Positions 56,842-64,000 of a DNA stretch of 64,000 nt are shown here, in pieces (within the stretch, counting starts at the first letter, position 1; every line of letters begins with the position of its first letter). Where the stretch lies: NCBI GenBank assembly GCA_017427685.1, contig JAFRSH010000031.1, forward strand, positions 62,001-126,000, given 5' to 3'. The notes below the pieces were generated by a model. The model searched no databases. It had not been told where the DNA came from and was given only the letters and a program-made list of their open reading frames with translations. The position numbers and the translations under genes were made by a program. The DNA is from Lachnospiraceae bacterium (GTDB lineage Bacteria; Bacillota; Clostridia; Lachnospirales; Lachnospiraceae).

Positions 56842-57435
56842 TCACTCTGCCTGCTTGGGTGCGTCCTTAACTGCGAAGAGCGTATTCCAAAGTGCAAGGA
56901 AAACTGAAAGTGCGAAGATAACTCCCGAGGCGATCGTGGTGATTGTGAGCATAAGCGTTGAGCTCAGAACGTCGAACGATGCGAGGTCGGGGAATGCTGC
57001 GTTAAATGCGCTTGTTGCCGCGCCGCCTACCAGGAGCGAGAAAGTGAACTCGATCACTGCAAGGACAGCAACGATGATGCCGGTAACGGTATCCGAGATC
57101 CATCTCCAAAGGAAGAAAGCAACGAACATAAGGATGGGGATGAACAGGAGTACGTATGTATAGAATGAAAGCGTACCCGAATGAACGTCTCCGGTGCTGC
57201 CGGTGATGGTGTTGAGAACGCCGATGTTACCGTTGAATCTGTAGTTGCTGGAGTTGTCGGTGGGGTCAACTTTCGTGTTTATCTCGGTGACGACAAGTGT
57301 AGCTGCTGCTTCGTCTTTCTCTGTGAGCTCGTCGACATCAACCTTATAAAAAGGAAAGAGACAGGCGAAGATCAGAAGGAACGAGAGCACCATAAGGATG
57401 TATTTGAGAAGATTGGAACAATGTGTTGTTTTCAT
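56842..57435 (-). CDS. Four-TM membrane protein of unknown function
   Basis: A 197-residue integral membrane protein not recognised by family. TM1 spans about 9-29, followed by an extracytoplasmic loop of about 55 residues rich in Asp/Thr/Asn. Three more helices follow (about 90-112, 117-140, 155-185), the last pair small-residue-rich (TFSLLVGGAATSAFNAAF). GAGGGTTAC supplies the reverse-strand ribosome binding site upstream of the start. It lies alone between two terminators and has no visible link to its neighbours. Confidence 0.7.
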   Translation of the reverse strand: MKTTHCSNLLKYILMVLSFLLIFACLFPFYKVDVDELTEKDEAAATLVVTEINTKVDPTDNSSNYRFNGNIGVLNTITGSTGDVHSGTLSFYTYVLLFIPILMFVAFFLWRWISDTVTGIIVAVLAVIEFTFSLLVGGAATSAFNAAFPDLASFDVLSSTLMLTITTIASGVIFALSVFLALWNTLFAVKDAPKQAE

Positions 57436-57528
57436 TTGTAACCCTCCAATAAATAGTTATGTTAATAATAGTAAAATTTGGGGCAAAAAGCAACAGGTTT
57501 TTCAGTAAGTGAGGCAAAAATGAAAAAA

Positions 57529-57572
57529 GAAAATCCTCATTTAGTCGTATCCTGATGAGGATTTTCTTTTTC
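57529..57572. terminator. Bidirectional terminator after the gguB gene
   Basis: GAAAATCCTCAT (57529-57540) and ATGAGGATTTTC (57555-57566) form a 12-bp perfect stem followed by TTTTT on the forward strand; the reverse strand also ends in T-rich sequence. It closes the gguAB operon and separates it from the four-TM gene. Confidence 0.8.
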
Positions 57573-57611
57573 GAGAATAATACTATCTGCTTTATGTGAA
57601 TAACATCGATA

Positions 57612-58802
57612 TTAGTCTGCGATAAGCTTTCCGCCACGCTTCGAAACTACGTCGAAGATAACGGCTGCAAGGAGTACCATACCTTTAACAACCTTCTGCC
57701 AGTTTTGATCAACACCCATGATCGACATACCGAGGTTGATAACGCCCATGAGCGTTGCACCGATGATAACACCGGGAACCGTTCCGATTCCGCCGTATGC
57801 CGAAGCACCACCGATGAAGCAGGAGCCGATGGCATCCATCTCGTAGTTCTGTCCGTATGTGGGCTGAGCCGATGTAAGACGGGCGATCGTAACCATACCT
57901 GCGAGAGCTGCAAGGAAGCCCATGTTGGTGTATGCAAGGAAGTAAACCTTGTTGGTGTTGATACCGGAGAGCTTGGTAGCCTTTTCATTTCCGCCCACTG
58001 CGTAGAAGTAACGACCCACGCGGGTGTTGGATGTGATGTAGTGGTATACAAGGATGACCGCAACGATCCAGATAAGAACCATCGGGATACCTTTGTAAAG
58101 AGAAAGGAGTGTACCGAAAGCTACGATGACTGCGGTGATGATACCGTTCTTAACGAAGAAGGGTGTTGCTTTCTCAACATCAAATCCCTTCCTGATCCTG
58201 ACGTTTCTCTTATGGATCTGCAGGAAGAGGAAGATGCCGGCTGCTACCAATGCCACTATAAGGCAAAGGAGATTGATCCCTTCAACATTGAAGACATCGG
58301 GGATATAGCAATTTGCACCGCCACCGAACACGAAGACGAAGTCCTCTTTGTCGGCGATAGAAACGGTAAGTCCGTCAAGAACGACGTTACTGAGGCCACG
58401 GAACGCGAGCATTCCGGCAAGTGTAACGATGAAGGGTGGTATTCGCACGAACGCTATCCAGAAGGCCTGGAAAGCACCGATCGCGGTACCGAGTAAGAAC
58501 ATGATAAGAACCGCTACATACATGTTGACGTGCAGCTTCATCATGAGTTCCGCACCTACCGCACCGACGAAGCAGACAACAGATCCAACGGAAAGATCGA
58601 TGTTACCGCCGGTCAGGATACAGAGCAGCATACCTGTTGCAAGGATGAACACGTAAGCATTCTGTGAGATCAGGTTACTGATGTTCTGGGGAAGAAGCAT
58701 CTTTCCCTGTGTCATGATCGTAAAGAAGATAACGACCAGGACAAGAACGATGATCATGGCGTATTTCTTGATGAAATCCATGGTTTGAGCTTTATTTTTC
58801 AT
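57612..58802 (-). CDS. gguB: Multiple monosaccharide ABC transporter permease (GguB/MmsB type)
   Basis: A 396-residue permease with about 10 transmembrane helices. The start MDFIKKYAMIIVLVLVVIFF, LTGGNIDLSVGSVVCFVGAVGAELM, RIPPFIVTLAGMLAFRGLSNVVLDG and the ILVYHYITSNTRVGRYFYAVGGNEKATKLSGI block are typical of the GguB/XylH group of monosaccharide importers. Together with the upstream ATPase and binding-protein genes it forms a complete importer for xylose, arabinose, galactose or similar. It starts 21 bp after the ATPase gene stop, with GAGGA upstream. Confidence 0.92.
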   Translation of the reverse strand: MKNKAQTMDFIKKYAMIIVLVLVVIFFTIMTQGKMLLPQNISNLISQNAYVFILATGMLLCILTGGNIDLSVGSVVCFVGAVGAELMMKLHVNMYVAVLIMFLLGTAIGAFQAFWIAFVRIPPFIVTLAGMLAFRGLSNVVLDGLTVSIADKEDFVFVFGGGANCYIPDVFNVEGINLLCLIVALVAAGIFLFLQIHKRNVRIRKGFDVEKATPFFVKNGIITAVIVAFGTLLSLYKGIPMVLIWIVAVILVYHYITSNTRVGRYFYAVGGNEKATKLSGINTNKVYFLAYTNMGFLAALAGMVTIARLTSAQPTYGQNYEMDAIGSCFIGGASAYGGIGTVPGVIIGATLMGVINLGMSIMGVDQNWQKVVKGMVLLAAVIFDVVSKRGGKLIAD

Positions 58803-58822
58803 TGTGAGTCCTCCTAAAATAC

Positions 58823-60352
58823 TTATCCGGCTACGCTGAGGATATGTGACATGATCTTCTCCTGGGTCGCATCCGCACCGTCCATCTCGGCAACGATCTT
58901 ACCTTCACTCATAACGTAGATACGATCGCACATGCCAAGGATCTCGGGCATCTCGGACGAGATCATGATTACCGACTTTCCTTCAGCTACAAGCCTGTTC
59001 ATGATACAGTAGATCTCGTACTTGGCTCCTACATCGATACCACGTGTGGGTTCGTCGAGGATGAGTATGTCGGGATCGGCAAACATCCACTTCGCAAGGA
59101 GAACCTTTTGCTGGTTACCGCCACTTAAGTTTCCGACGTTCTGTTCAACAGAAGGACACTTGGTCGCAAGCTTTTCTTTGTATTCAACCGCAACCGCATG
59201 TTCTTTATCTTTGTCGATAACACCATGGTTGCTGACACCGTCCAGATTGGCGATGGTTGTATTGATCTTAACAGAACTTGAAAGGATAAGTCCGTTACCC
59301 TTTCTGTCTTCGGTAACGTAGGCGAGCTTGTTCTTGATTGCCTTGCCTGCGTTTTCAAGCTCAACTTTTTTACCGTTAATGAATATCTCACCGGAGATAT
59401 CGGAACCGTAGCTCTTGCCGAAAAGGCTCATGGCAAGCTCCGTACGGCCTGCACCCATAAGGCCGGAAATGCCGACGATCTCACCCTTTCTGACATTAAA
59501 GCTGACGTTGTCGACAACCTTACGCTCGTTGTAGATAGGGTGATAAACATTCCAGTCTTTGACTTCGAGCATTGTATCTCCAATGTTAGGTGTACGTTTC
59601 GGGAAACGATCCGAGAGTTCACGGCCTACCATACCCTGGATGATCCTTGCTTCGGACATATCGTCGACGCCCTTGGTGAGGGTCTCGATCGTTGCACCGT
59701 CTCGAAGGATCGTAGCCTTGTCGGCAACGTAGGTAACCTCGTGGAGCTTATGTGAAATGATGATGGATGTAAGTCCGTGTGTCTTAAAGCTGAGGAGCAG
59801 ATCGAGCAGAGCCTTTGTATCGTCTTCGTTAAGCGAAGCTGTGGGCTCGTCAAGGATAAGAAGCTTGGCATTCTTTGCGAGTGCCTTTGCAATTTCTACG
59901 AGCTGCTGCTTTCCGACACCTATATCTTTGATCAATGTCTGCGGGCTGTCCTTAAGACCGACCATCTTAAGGTATTTGGCCGCAAGCTCATTTGTTTCGT
60001 TCCAATTAATCCTGAGAGCGTTTCCTCTCTCGTTGCCGAGGAACATATTCTCGGCGATCGTCATGTAAGGGATAAGTGCCAACTCCTGGTGGATGATGAC
60101 AATACCCTGTTTTTCACTGTCTTTGATCTCATGGAACTCACAGACCTGTCCGTTGTAGACAATGTCTCCGTCGTAAGTTCCGAAAGGATAGATACCCGAC
60201 AAAACATTCATGAGTGTAGATTTTCCGGCACCGTTTTCTCCGACAAGTGCGTGGATCTCACCCTCTTCAACCTGAAAATTCACGTTGTCGAGCGCCTTTA
60301 CACCGGGGAATGTCTTGGTTATGTTTTTCATTTCAAGCAGTATCTTAGCCAA
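58823..60352 (-). CDS. gguA: Multiple monosaccharide ABC transporter ATPase (GguA/MmsA type)
   Basis: A 509-residue ATPase with two fused ABC cassettes. The first has Walker [34 protein letters not shown] and [16 protein letters not shown]. The second, degenerate as usual in sugar importers, has [14 protein letters not shown], signature [14 protein letters not shown] and [16 protein letters not shown]. The start [25 protein letters not shown] matches the GguA/MmsA branch that pairs with ChvE. GAGGAGGAAG precedes it. It lies between the binding protein and permease genes of the same importer. Confidence 0.93.
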   Translation of the reverse strand: MAKILLEMKNITKTFPGVKALDNVNFQVEEGEIHALVGENGAGKSTLMNVLSGIYPFGTYDGDIVYNGQVCEFHEIKDSEKQGIVIIHQELALIPYMTIAENMFLGNERGNALRINWNETNELAAKYLKMVGLKDSPQTLIKDIGVGKQQLVEIAKALAKNAKLLILDEPTASLNEDDTKALLDLLLSFKTHGLTSIIISHKLHEVTYVADKATILRDGATIETLTKGVDDMSEARIIQGMVGRELSDRFPKRTPNIGDTMLEVKDWNVYHPIYNERKVVDNVSFNVRKGEIVGISGLMGAGRTELAMSLFGKSYGSDISGEIFINGKKVELENAGKAIKNKLAYVTEDRKGNGLILSSSVKINTTIANLDGVSNHGVIDKDKEHAVAVEYKEKLATKCPSVEQNVGNLSGGNQQKVLLAKWMFADPDILILDEPTRGIDVGAKYEIYCIMNRLVAEGKSVIMISSEMPEILGMCDRIYVMSEGKIVAEMDGADATQEKIMSHILSVAG

Positions 60353-60435
60353 TTCATCTTCCTCCTCTTTGCCTGAACTTTCGCAACAGGCTGTTATCAG
60401 TTTCGGGATCCCATATACCGCTTTTTACCCTGAAA

Positions 60436-60470
60436 ACCGGCAGACAGGAATCTGTCGCCTGCCTGCCGGT
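60436..60470 (-). promoter_or_regulatory. Hairpin between chvE and gguA
   Basis: ACCGGCAG and CTGCCGGT flank a partly paired interior (CCTGT/ACAGG-like). Read on the transcribed strand, a short TTTT follows. Such inter-cistronic stem-loops often protect or partly terminate the message so that more binding protein than ATPase/permease is made. Confidence 0.6.
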
Positions 60471-60504
60471 CTCTAAAAATCTTATAAAATTTCAGACAAT
60501 CAGA

Positions 60505-61554
60505 TTACTGTAACTGCTCTGCCTTGTAGTAGCCTGACTCAACGAGAAGCTTCTGATAGTTGTTTACATCAGCGAATACAGGATCGCAAAGATATGAAGG
60601 AACTACAAACTTACCGTTGTCATAATCTGTTGTGTTGTTGATGGGAGGCTCGCCACCCTTAAGAATAGCGTCTACCATCTCGGTTGTCTTCTCAGCAAGG
60701 GTACGTGTATCCTTAAAGATTGACATCGACTGCTTGCCTGCAATCATGTTCTTAACGTTAGCAATATCACAATCCTGTCCTGTAAGGATGGGATACTTTC
60801 CAGTGTAGCTTGCAAGAGCGTTTGCAACACCGAGAGCTGTAGAATCATTGGAAGCCATAACAGCATCAAGCTGTGTTCCATCAGCGTAGTTAGCAGCAAT
60901 AAGAGCCTCAAATCTGGACTGAGCATTCTCTGTCTTCCAACCCTGTGTTGCTACCTGCTCAAATGTCTTCTGGCCTGACTTAACAACAAGCTTGCCATTG
61001 TCGATGTACTGCTGAAGGATGCTCATAGCGCCTTCGAAGAAGATATGAGCGTTGTTGTCATCGGGTGAGCCTGCAATAAGCTCGATATTGAAGGGGCCAG
61101 CGTTGCTCTTGAGCCCAAGCTGATCCTCAATGTACTGACCCTGTTTAACACCAACCATGAAGTTATCAAAAGTTGCATAGTATGTAACAGCGTCTGTGTT
61201 CATGATAAGACGGTCGTAAGCGATAACCTTAACGCCTTTTTCCTTAGCCTGTGCAAGAACTGTTCCGAGTGAATCACCCTCGATAGAAGCGATAACAAGA
61301 ACTTTGCATCCACCGGAAATCATGTTCTCAATTTGGTTAACCTGAGTAGCTACATCATCATCAGCGTACTGAAGATCTACTTCGTAGCCCTTCTTCTCAA
61401 GCTGTTCTTTCATGTTTGAACCATCCTGGTTCCATCTCTGAAGAGTTTTGGTGGGCATCGAAACACCGACCTTGTTGCCCGATGACGAACCGCAGGCGGT
61501 AAGCATCGAAACTACCATTGCAAGGCAAAGTAATAAACAAAGAGCCTTCTTCAT
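60505..61554 (-). CDS. chvE: ChvE-like multiple-sugar-binding lipoprotein
   Basis: A 349-residue binding protein with a lipoprotein signal (lipobox SMLTAC, Cys about 21). The mature chain matches ChvE-type proteins: VGVSMPTKTLQRWNQDGSNMKEQLEKKGYEVDLQYADDDVATQVNQIENMISGG, KVLVIASIEGDSLGTVL, KVIAYDRLIMNTDAVTYYATFDN and PILTGQDCDIANVKNMIAGKQSMSIFKDTR. ChvE binds several aldoses and delivers them to GguAB. It is the first gene of the reverse-strand operon and is rich in highly used codons, so is likely to be abundant. A 14-bp palindrome lies in its 5' leader. Confidence 0.93.
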   Translation of the reverse strand: MKKALCLLLCLAMVVSMLTACGSSSGNKVGVSMPTKTLQRWNQDGSNMKEQLEKKGYEVDLQYADDDVATQVNQIENMISGGCKVLVIASIEGDSLGTVLAQAKEKGVKVIAYDRLIMNTDAVTYYATFDNFMVGVKQGQYIEDQLGLKSNAGPFNIELIAGSPDDNNAHIFFEGAMSILQQYIDNGKLVVKSGQKTFEQVATQGWKTENAQSRFEALIAANYADGTQLDAVMASNDSTALGVANALASYTGKYPILTGQDCDIANVKNMIAGKQSMSIFKDTRTLAEKTTEMVDAILKGGEPPINNTTDYDNGKFVVPSYLCDPVFADVNNYQKLLVESGYYKAEQLQ

Positions 61555-61597
61555 AATAATTTAACCTCCCTTTTGGTGAGTGAGTTTGTGTATGCAA

Positions 61598-61611
61598 GCG
61601 CCATATGGCGC
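61598..61611. promoter_or_regulatory. 14-bp perfect palindrome in the chvE leader
   Basis: GCGCCATATGGCGC lies about 45 bp upstream of the chvE start. It stands out in an A/T-rich leader and may be an operator for a regulator or a small hairpin. YesN-type AraC regulators normally bind direct repeats, so a different protein or an RNA stem is more likely. Confidence 0.5.
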
Positions 61612-61814
61612 CTGTATCGCTACAAATGCATCATATCATAACGTTTATAGGATTATCTTTTAATCTACAGGAATTTTTTAGCGAGTTGTGTTAGTAATAC
61701 TTTCTGATGCATAGCATATTATTGCCTATCCTAGTTATTTATTGCTAAAGTATTATTGCGGTAGGGCATAATTGTTCAGAGAATTGGACAGTGGATAGTT
61801 TGAGAAATAGAATA

Positions 61815-61843
61815 TTGACATATTGTGCCAGTTGTTTTATATT
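61815..61843 (+). promoter_or_regulatory. Strong sigma-A promoter of the small secreted protein gene
   Basis: TTGACA (61815-61820), 17-bp spacer, TATATT (61838-61843), giving a leader of about 55 bases with AGAGGAGG as ribosome binding site. Confidence 0.75.
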
Positions 61844-61903
61844 ATACACGCGTTGTTCAATCGCTGTGCAGCAATCAAAGGGTACGTAGAGGAGGTCTTG
61901 ATA

Positions 61904-62215
61904 ATGAAGTTCAAAAGAATTATTTCCATAGTACTTGCAATTACAATTGTATTAACAACTGCTTTGTCTGTATCACCGGCAAAGGAAGCACATGCGTCCG
62001 GTAATTGTCCGAATTGTTGGGGCTCATTTTATAACAATACTGTTTCGGATTGGTATGTAAGAACAGAATACAGAAATGAAATAATCCTGGTTGGATCACC
62101 GCGAATAATGCAGGCTGATATTTATTACGTTTACCAACCGACATGTAATATTTGTAGACGGGCATGCGGTCCGGAGTACAGTGTTTATGGTGGACATATA
62201 ACCTACTACGGTTGA
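61904..62215 (+). CDS. Small secreted four-cysteine protein
   Basis: A 103-residue protein with a classical signal peptide (MKFKRIISIVLAITIVLTTA, cleavage predicted after AHA near residue 31) and a mature part of about 72 residues. The mature chain has two cysteine pairs, CPNC just after cleavage and CNICRRAC near the end, and many aromatic residues (YNNTVSDWYVRTEYR, DIYYVYQP). The cysteines could bind metal or form disulphides. It has its own strong promoter and terminator and A/T-rich codons unlike the flanking genes. I do not recognise the family; an extracellular peptide, toxin or adhesin-like factor are all possible. Confidence 0.7.
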   Translation: MKFKRIISIVLAITIVLTTALSVSPAKEAHASGNCPNCWGSFYNNTVSDWYVRTEYRNEIILVGSPRIMQADIYYVYQPTCNICRRACGPEYSVYGGHITYYG

Positions 62216-62518
62216 GTTGCTCGCGAGATAGTGTTCAGAGGTCGTTCGTAATGACACATAAAGGAAAACCTACATTATAAGAATGTAGTCATATCTAAAA
62301 GGGTACCTATAATGCGGCATCGTTTAGACTGAATAACGTTGCAAGAATCCATCCATTTTCGATACGAAAAGACTTCGTAAATGGATGGATTCTTATATTC
62401 TTACCGAACATATCAAGCGCTTCAATACTGGTAATGATTATGCTATAATATTCTGTGTTCTGCTCATGCTCCTTGGCAGGAATAAATTCATAAGTAAATA
62501 GAAGTACGGGGATAAGAT
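62216..62518. other. Intergenic region with a long perfect inverted repeat
   Basis: This 303-bp region contains the terminator at 62343-62394 and, beyond it, the leader of the CCA-adding enzyme with a possible TATAAT at about 62443-62448. No gene is seen. Confidence 0.5.
62343..62400 (+). terminator. 16-bp perfect inverted repeat, terminator-like
   Basis: AAGAATCCATCCATTT and AAATGGATGGATTCTT pair around a 20-nt loop and are followed by ATATTCTT. It lies about 130 bp after the small secreted gene. Confidence 0.7.
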
Positions 62519-63733
62519 ATGCGTATTAAAATGCCGGAAGCGGTATCCATGATCATAAACAGGCTCCTTGATGCGGGCTTTGAGGCCTACAGCGTCGGAG
62601 GCTGTGTTCGTGATGCGCTTCTTTCGCGTGTCCCCTACGATTGGGATATCACCACGTCGGCGACCCCCGACAAGGTCAAGAGCATCTTTCACAGGACCGT
62701 CGATACCGGGATCAAGCATGGTACGGTCACGGTTCTCGTGCGCTCCGAAAGCTTCGAGGTCACCACTTACCGTGTGGACGGCAAGTACCTCGACGGGCGA
62801 CATCCCGAGAGCGTTTCCTTCACACGCTCGCTTACCGAGGACCTTTTGAGGCGTGATTTCACCATCAACGCCATGGCATACAACGACGAAAGCGGACTTG
62901 TGGATCCCTACGGCGGAGAACAGGATCTCGCTGCACGGATCATCAGATGCGTGGGCGACCCCATGGCCAGGTTCGGAGAGGATGCCCTCCGTATGCTCCG
63001 GGCGATCAGATTTGCCGCTTGTCTCTCGTTTGCGATCGAGGACGCCACGATGGCGGCGATCAAAGAGCTTGCCGCGTCGATAAGCGCGGTGAGTGCAGAA
63101 AGGATCTGCGCAGAGCTCTGCAAGCTGCTCACGAGCGACAGACCTGAGCTTATCAGCCTGCTCTATGATACCGGCCTTTCTGAGTACGTGATGCCCGGGC
63201 TTGACCGTGTCTTCGAAAGTCCCCGTAAGGACGACATGCTCGCCGCTCTTACGAGATCGGGCTCCGACAAGGTGGTCAGATGGGCGATCCTCACTCACTT
63301 CACCGGAAGTGCGAGAGAGATCATGAGGAGCCTCAAGTTCGACAACAAAACAACAGACGGCGTCTGTCTGCTGACTTCTCGCAGCGACGCTTCATACAGA
63401 GACATATCACGTTCCGACCTCAAGAAGAACATGGCAGTCCTCGGAACAGAGCTCCTGCCCGCATGGTTTGACTTCCTTGACGCGCTTCACGGAGAGGGCT
63501 TCAGCGAGGGACTCAGGGCAACATCCGCCGACATCCTGACGAAGAGAGAGTGCTTCCGTATGAGCGAACTTGATATCACCGGCAAAGACGTGCTGGCACT
63601 CGGATGCCCCGGCGGGATCGTCGTCGGCAAGGTTCTCGGGGACATTCTTGAGAAGGTGATCGACGACCCTTCCCTTAACGAAAGGGAGAAGCTCCTGCCC
63701 CTGGCGGGGGAGATCATCGGATCGCTCACATAG
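62519..63733 (+). CDS. cca: CCA tRNA nucleotidyltransferase
   Basis: Class II nucleotidyltransferase that builds or repairs the CCA end of tRNAs. The 404-residue protein has the head motif SVGGCVRDALLSRVPYDWDITTSATPD with the catalytic DxD, GIKHGTVTV, FEVTTYRVDGKYLDGRHPESVSF and EDLLRRDFTINAMAYN. RMLRAIRFAACLSFAIED follows in the neck, then a helical body/tail. A separate HD domain is not apparent. GGGGATAAG precedes the ATG. Confidence 0.93.
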   Translation: MRIKMPEAVSMIINRLLDAGFEAYSVGGCVRDALLSRVPYDWDITTSATPDKVKSIFHRTVDTGIKHGTVTVLVRSESFEVTTYRVDGKYLDGRHPESVSFTRSLTEDLLRRDFTINAMAYNDESGLVDPYGGEQDLAARIIRCVGDPMARFGEDALRMLRAIRFAACLSFAIEDATMAAIKELAASISAVSAERICAELCKLLTSDRPELISLLYDTGLSEYVMPGLDRVFESPRKDDMLAALTRSGSDKVVRWAILTHFTGSAREIMRSLKFDNKTTDGVCLLTSRSDASYRDISRSDLKKNMAVLGTELLPAWFDFLDALHGEGFSEGLRATSADILTKRECFRMSELDITGKDVLALGCPGGIVVGKVLGDILEKVIDDPSLNEREKLLPLAGEIIGSLT

Positions 63734-63760
63734 GCATTAAACATCGAAAGGCAGATCTTC

Positions 63761-64000
63761 ATGGGAACCAAAAGAGAAAAACCTGTGATCATTATAAGCA
63801 TAGCTGTCCTGGCAGTAATCGTGGTTGCCATACTGTTCGGGACGGGTGTGATAGATTTTGGCAAAAAAACGGGTAAGGAAAACACTCCGGAGCCCACGCA
63901 GGCCGTGAGCGAAACCGGCAGCGAGACCGCGGACGGCACTTCGCAGGCCTCCGATCCCACGCCTGCAGCTCCCGTGCCCCTCGGTCCCGGGAAATACACA
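63761..64000 (+). CDS. N-terminal part of a membrane-anchored protein, cut by window end
   Basis: The frame opens at ATG 63761 with GAAAGGCAG upstream and is still open at the window end (80 codons). A basic start is followed by a transmembrane helix (about residues 9-28, VIIISIAVLAVIVVAILFG) and a Thr/Ser/Glu/Pro-rich linker. It looks like a lipid-bilayer-anchored extracytoplasmic protein; its domain lies outside the window. It starts 27 bp after cca. Confidence 0.75.
   Translation, partial: MGTKREKPVIIISIAVLAVIVVAILFGTGVIDFGKKTGKENTPEPTQAVSETGSETADGTSQASDPTPAAPVPLGPGKYT

Larger units (their letters stand above)
61555..61903. other. Divergent A/T-rich region between chvE and the small secreted gene
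   Basis: This 349-bp stretch includes the chvE leader with its palindrome and A/T-rich promoter region (TATGAT-like bases near 61635), an uncharacterised A/T-rich centre (61660-61800), and the promoter of the small secreted gene. No further gene is evident; a longer frame beginning at 61823 covers the promoter and is rejected. Confidence 0.5.

Noticed and set aside
1..64000. tRNA or rRNA genes
   Set aside because: None of the intergenic stretches contains a cloverleaf-like pattern with the TTCGA-type T-arm in the right context, and no rRNA sequence was recognised.

Overview
The window looks like a chromosomal segment of a Gram-positive, obligately fermentative Clostridia-type Firmicute (Lachnospiraceae or Oscillospiraceae; the sequence alone does not settle which). 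Reasons: strong AGGAGG-type ribosome binding sites, a CdaA/YbbR c-di-AMP operon, FtsEX with a PcsB/CwlO-like hydrolase, YesM/YesN-type sugar sensing, a stand-alone MsmK/UgpC ATPase, TagF-like glycerophosphotransferases, MscL with a zinc-ribbon tail, and AAA/PD-(D/E)XK and Rpn-type genes that are common in gut and rumen Clostridia. Core genes have G/C-rich third positions. The stretch from about 31.5 to 38.7 kb is visibly more A/T-rich and carries mobile-element debris.

Layout. 1-4.3 kb: end of an Rpn-like gene, an MBL-fold hydrolase, and hexuronate catabolism genes (uxuA, uxuB-like). 4.3-4.84 kb: a non-coding block with a large nested-stem RNA candidate ending in a U-tract, followed by a 62-bp tandem repeat. 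4.84-10.96 kb: dCMP deaminase, two unrecognised membrane proteins, cdaA, cdaR and leuA. 10.96-18.6 kb: a cell-surface glycopolymer cluster (ABC exporter pair, GT2-TagF fusion, two more TagF-like enzymes, a WsaF-like glycosyltransferase). 18.6-31.5 kb: a membrane-anchored VWA protein, clpX and an initiating sugar-phosphate transferase (reverse strand), an HtrA protease, serS, putP, two small anchored proteins, and an MsmK-type ATPase.

31.5-38.7 kb is the accessory island. It holds an AAA/PD-(D/E)XK gene, a truncated SymE-like ORF, a YhcG/DUF1016 pseudogene whose nuclease core is deleted, an excisionase-like gene with a stub ORF, and an unknown anchored protein. It ends in a tight three-gene operon: a four-TM CbbX-like AAA+ ATPase, a TM-anchored NERD nuclease-like protein with intact D...ExK residues, and a TM-anchored zinc-ribbon protein. 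I see this operon as the best candidate for an undescribed system, possibly a membrane-bound defence or nucleic-acid-processing module.

38.7-50.2 kb is core: the PcsB-like hydrolase with FtsX and FtsE, an ECF sigma factor with a small leader-like partner, mscL, prfC, a MATE exporter, miaA, rapZ, and a soluble hybrid histidine kinase. 50.2-61.6 kb holds an M15 peptidase and a sugar-sensing and uptake region: an anchored sugar-binding protein, YesM-type kinase, YesN-type regulator and XylF-like lipoprotein, converging with a chvE-gguA-gguB monosaccharide ABC importer. The window ends with a small secreted cysteine-containing protein, the CCA-adding enzyme, and the start of an anchored protein cut by the window edge.
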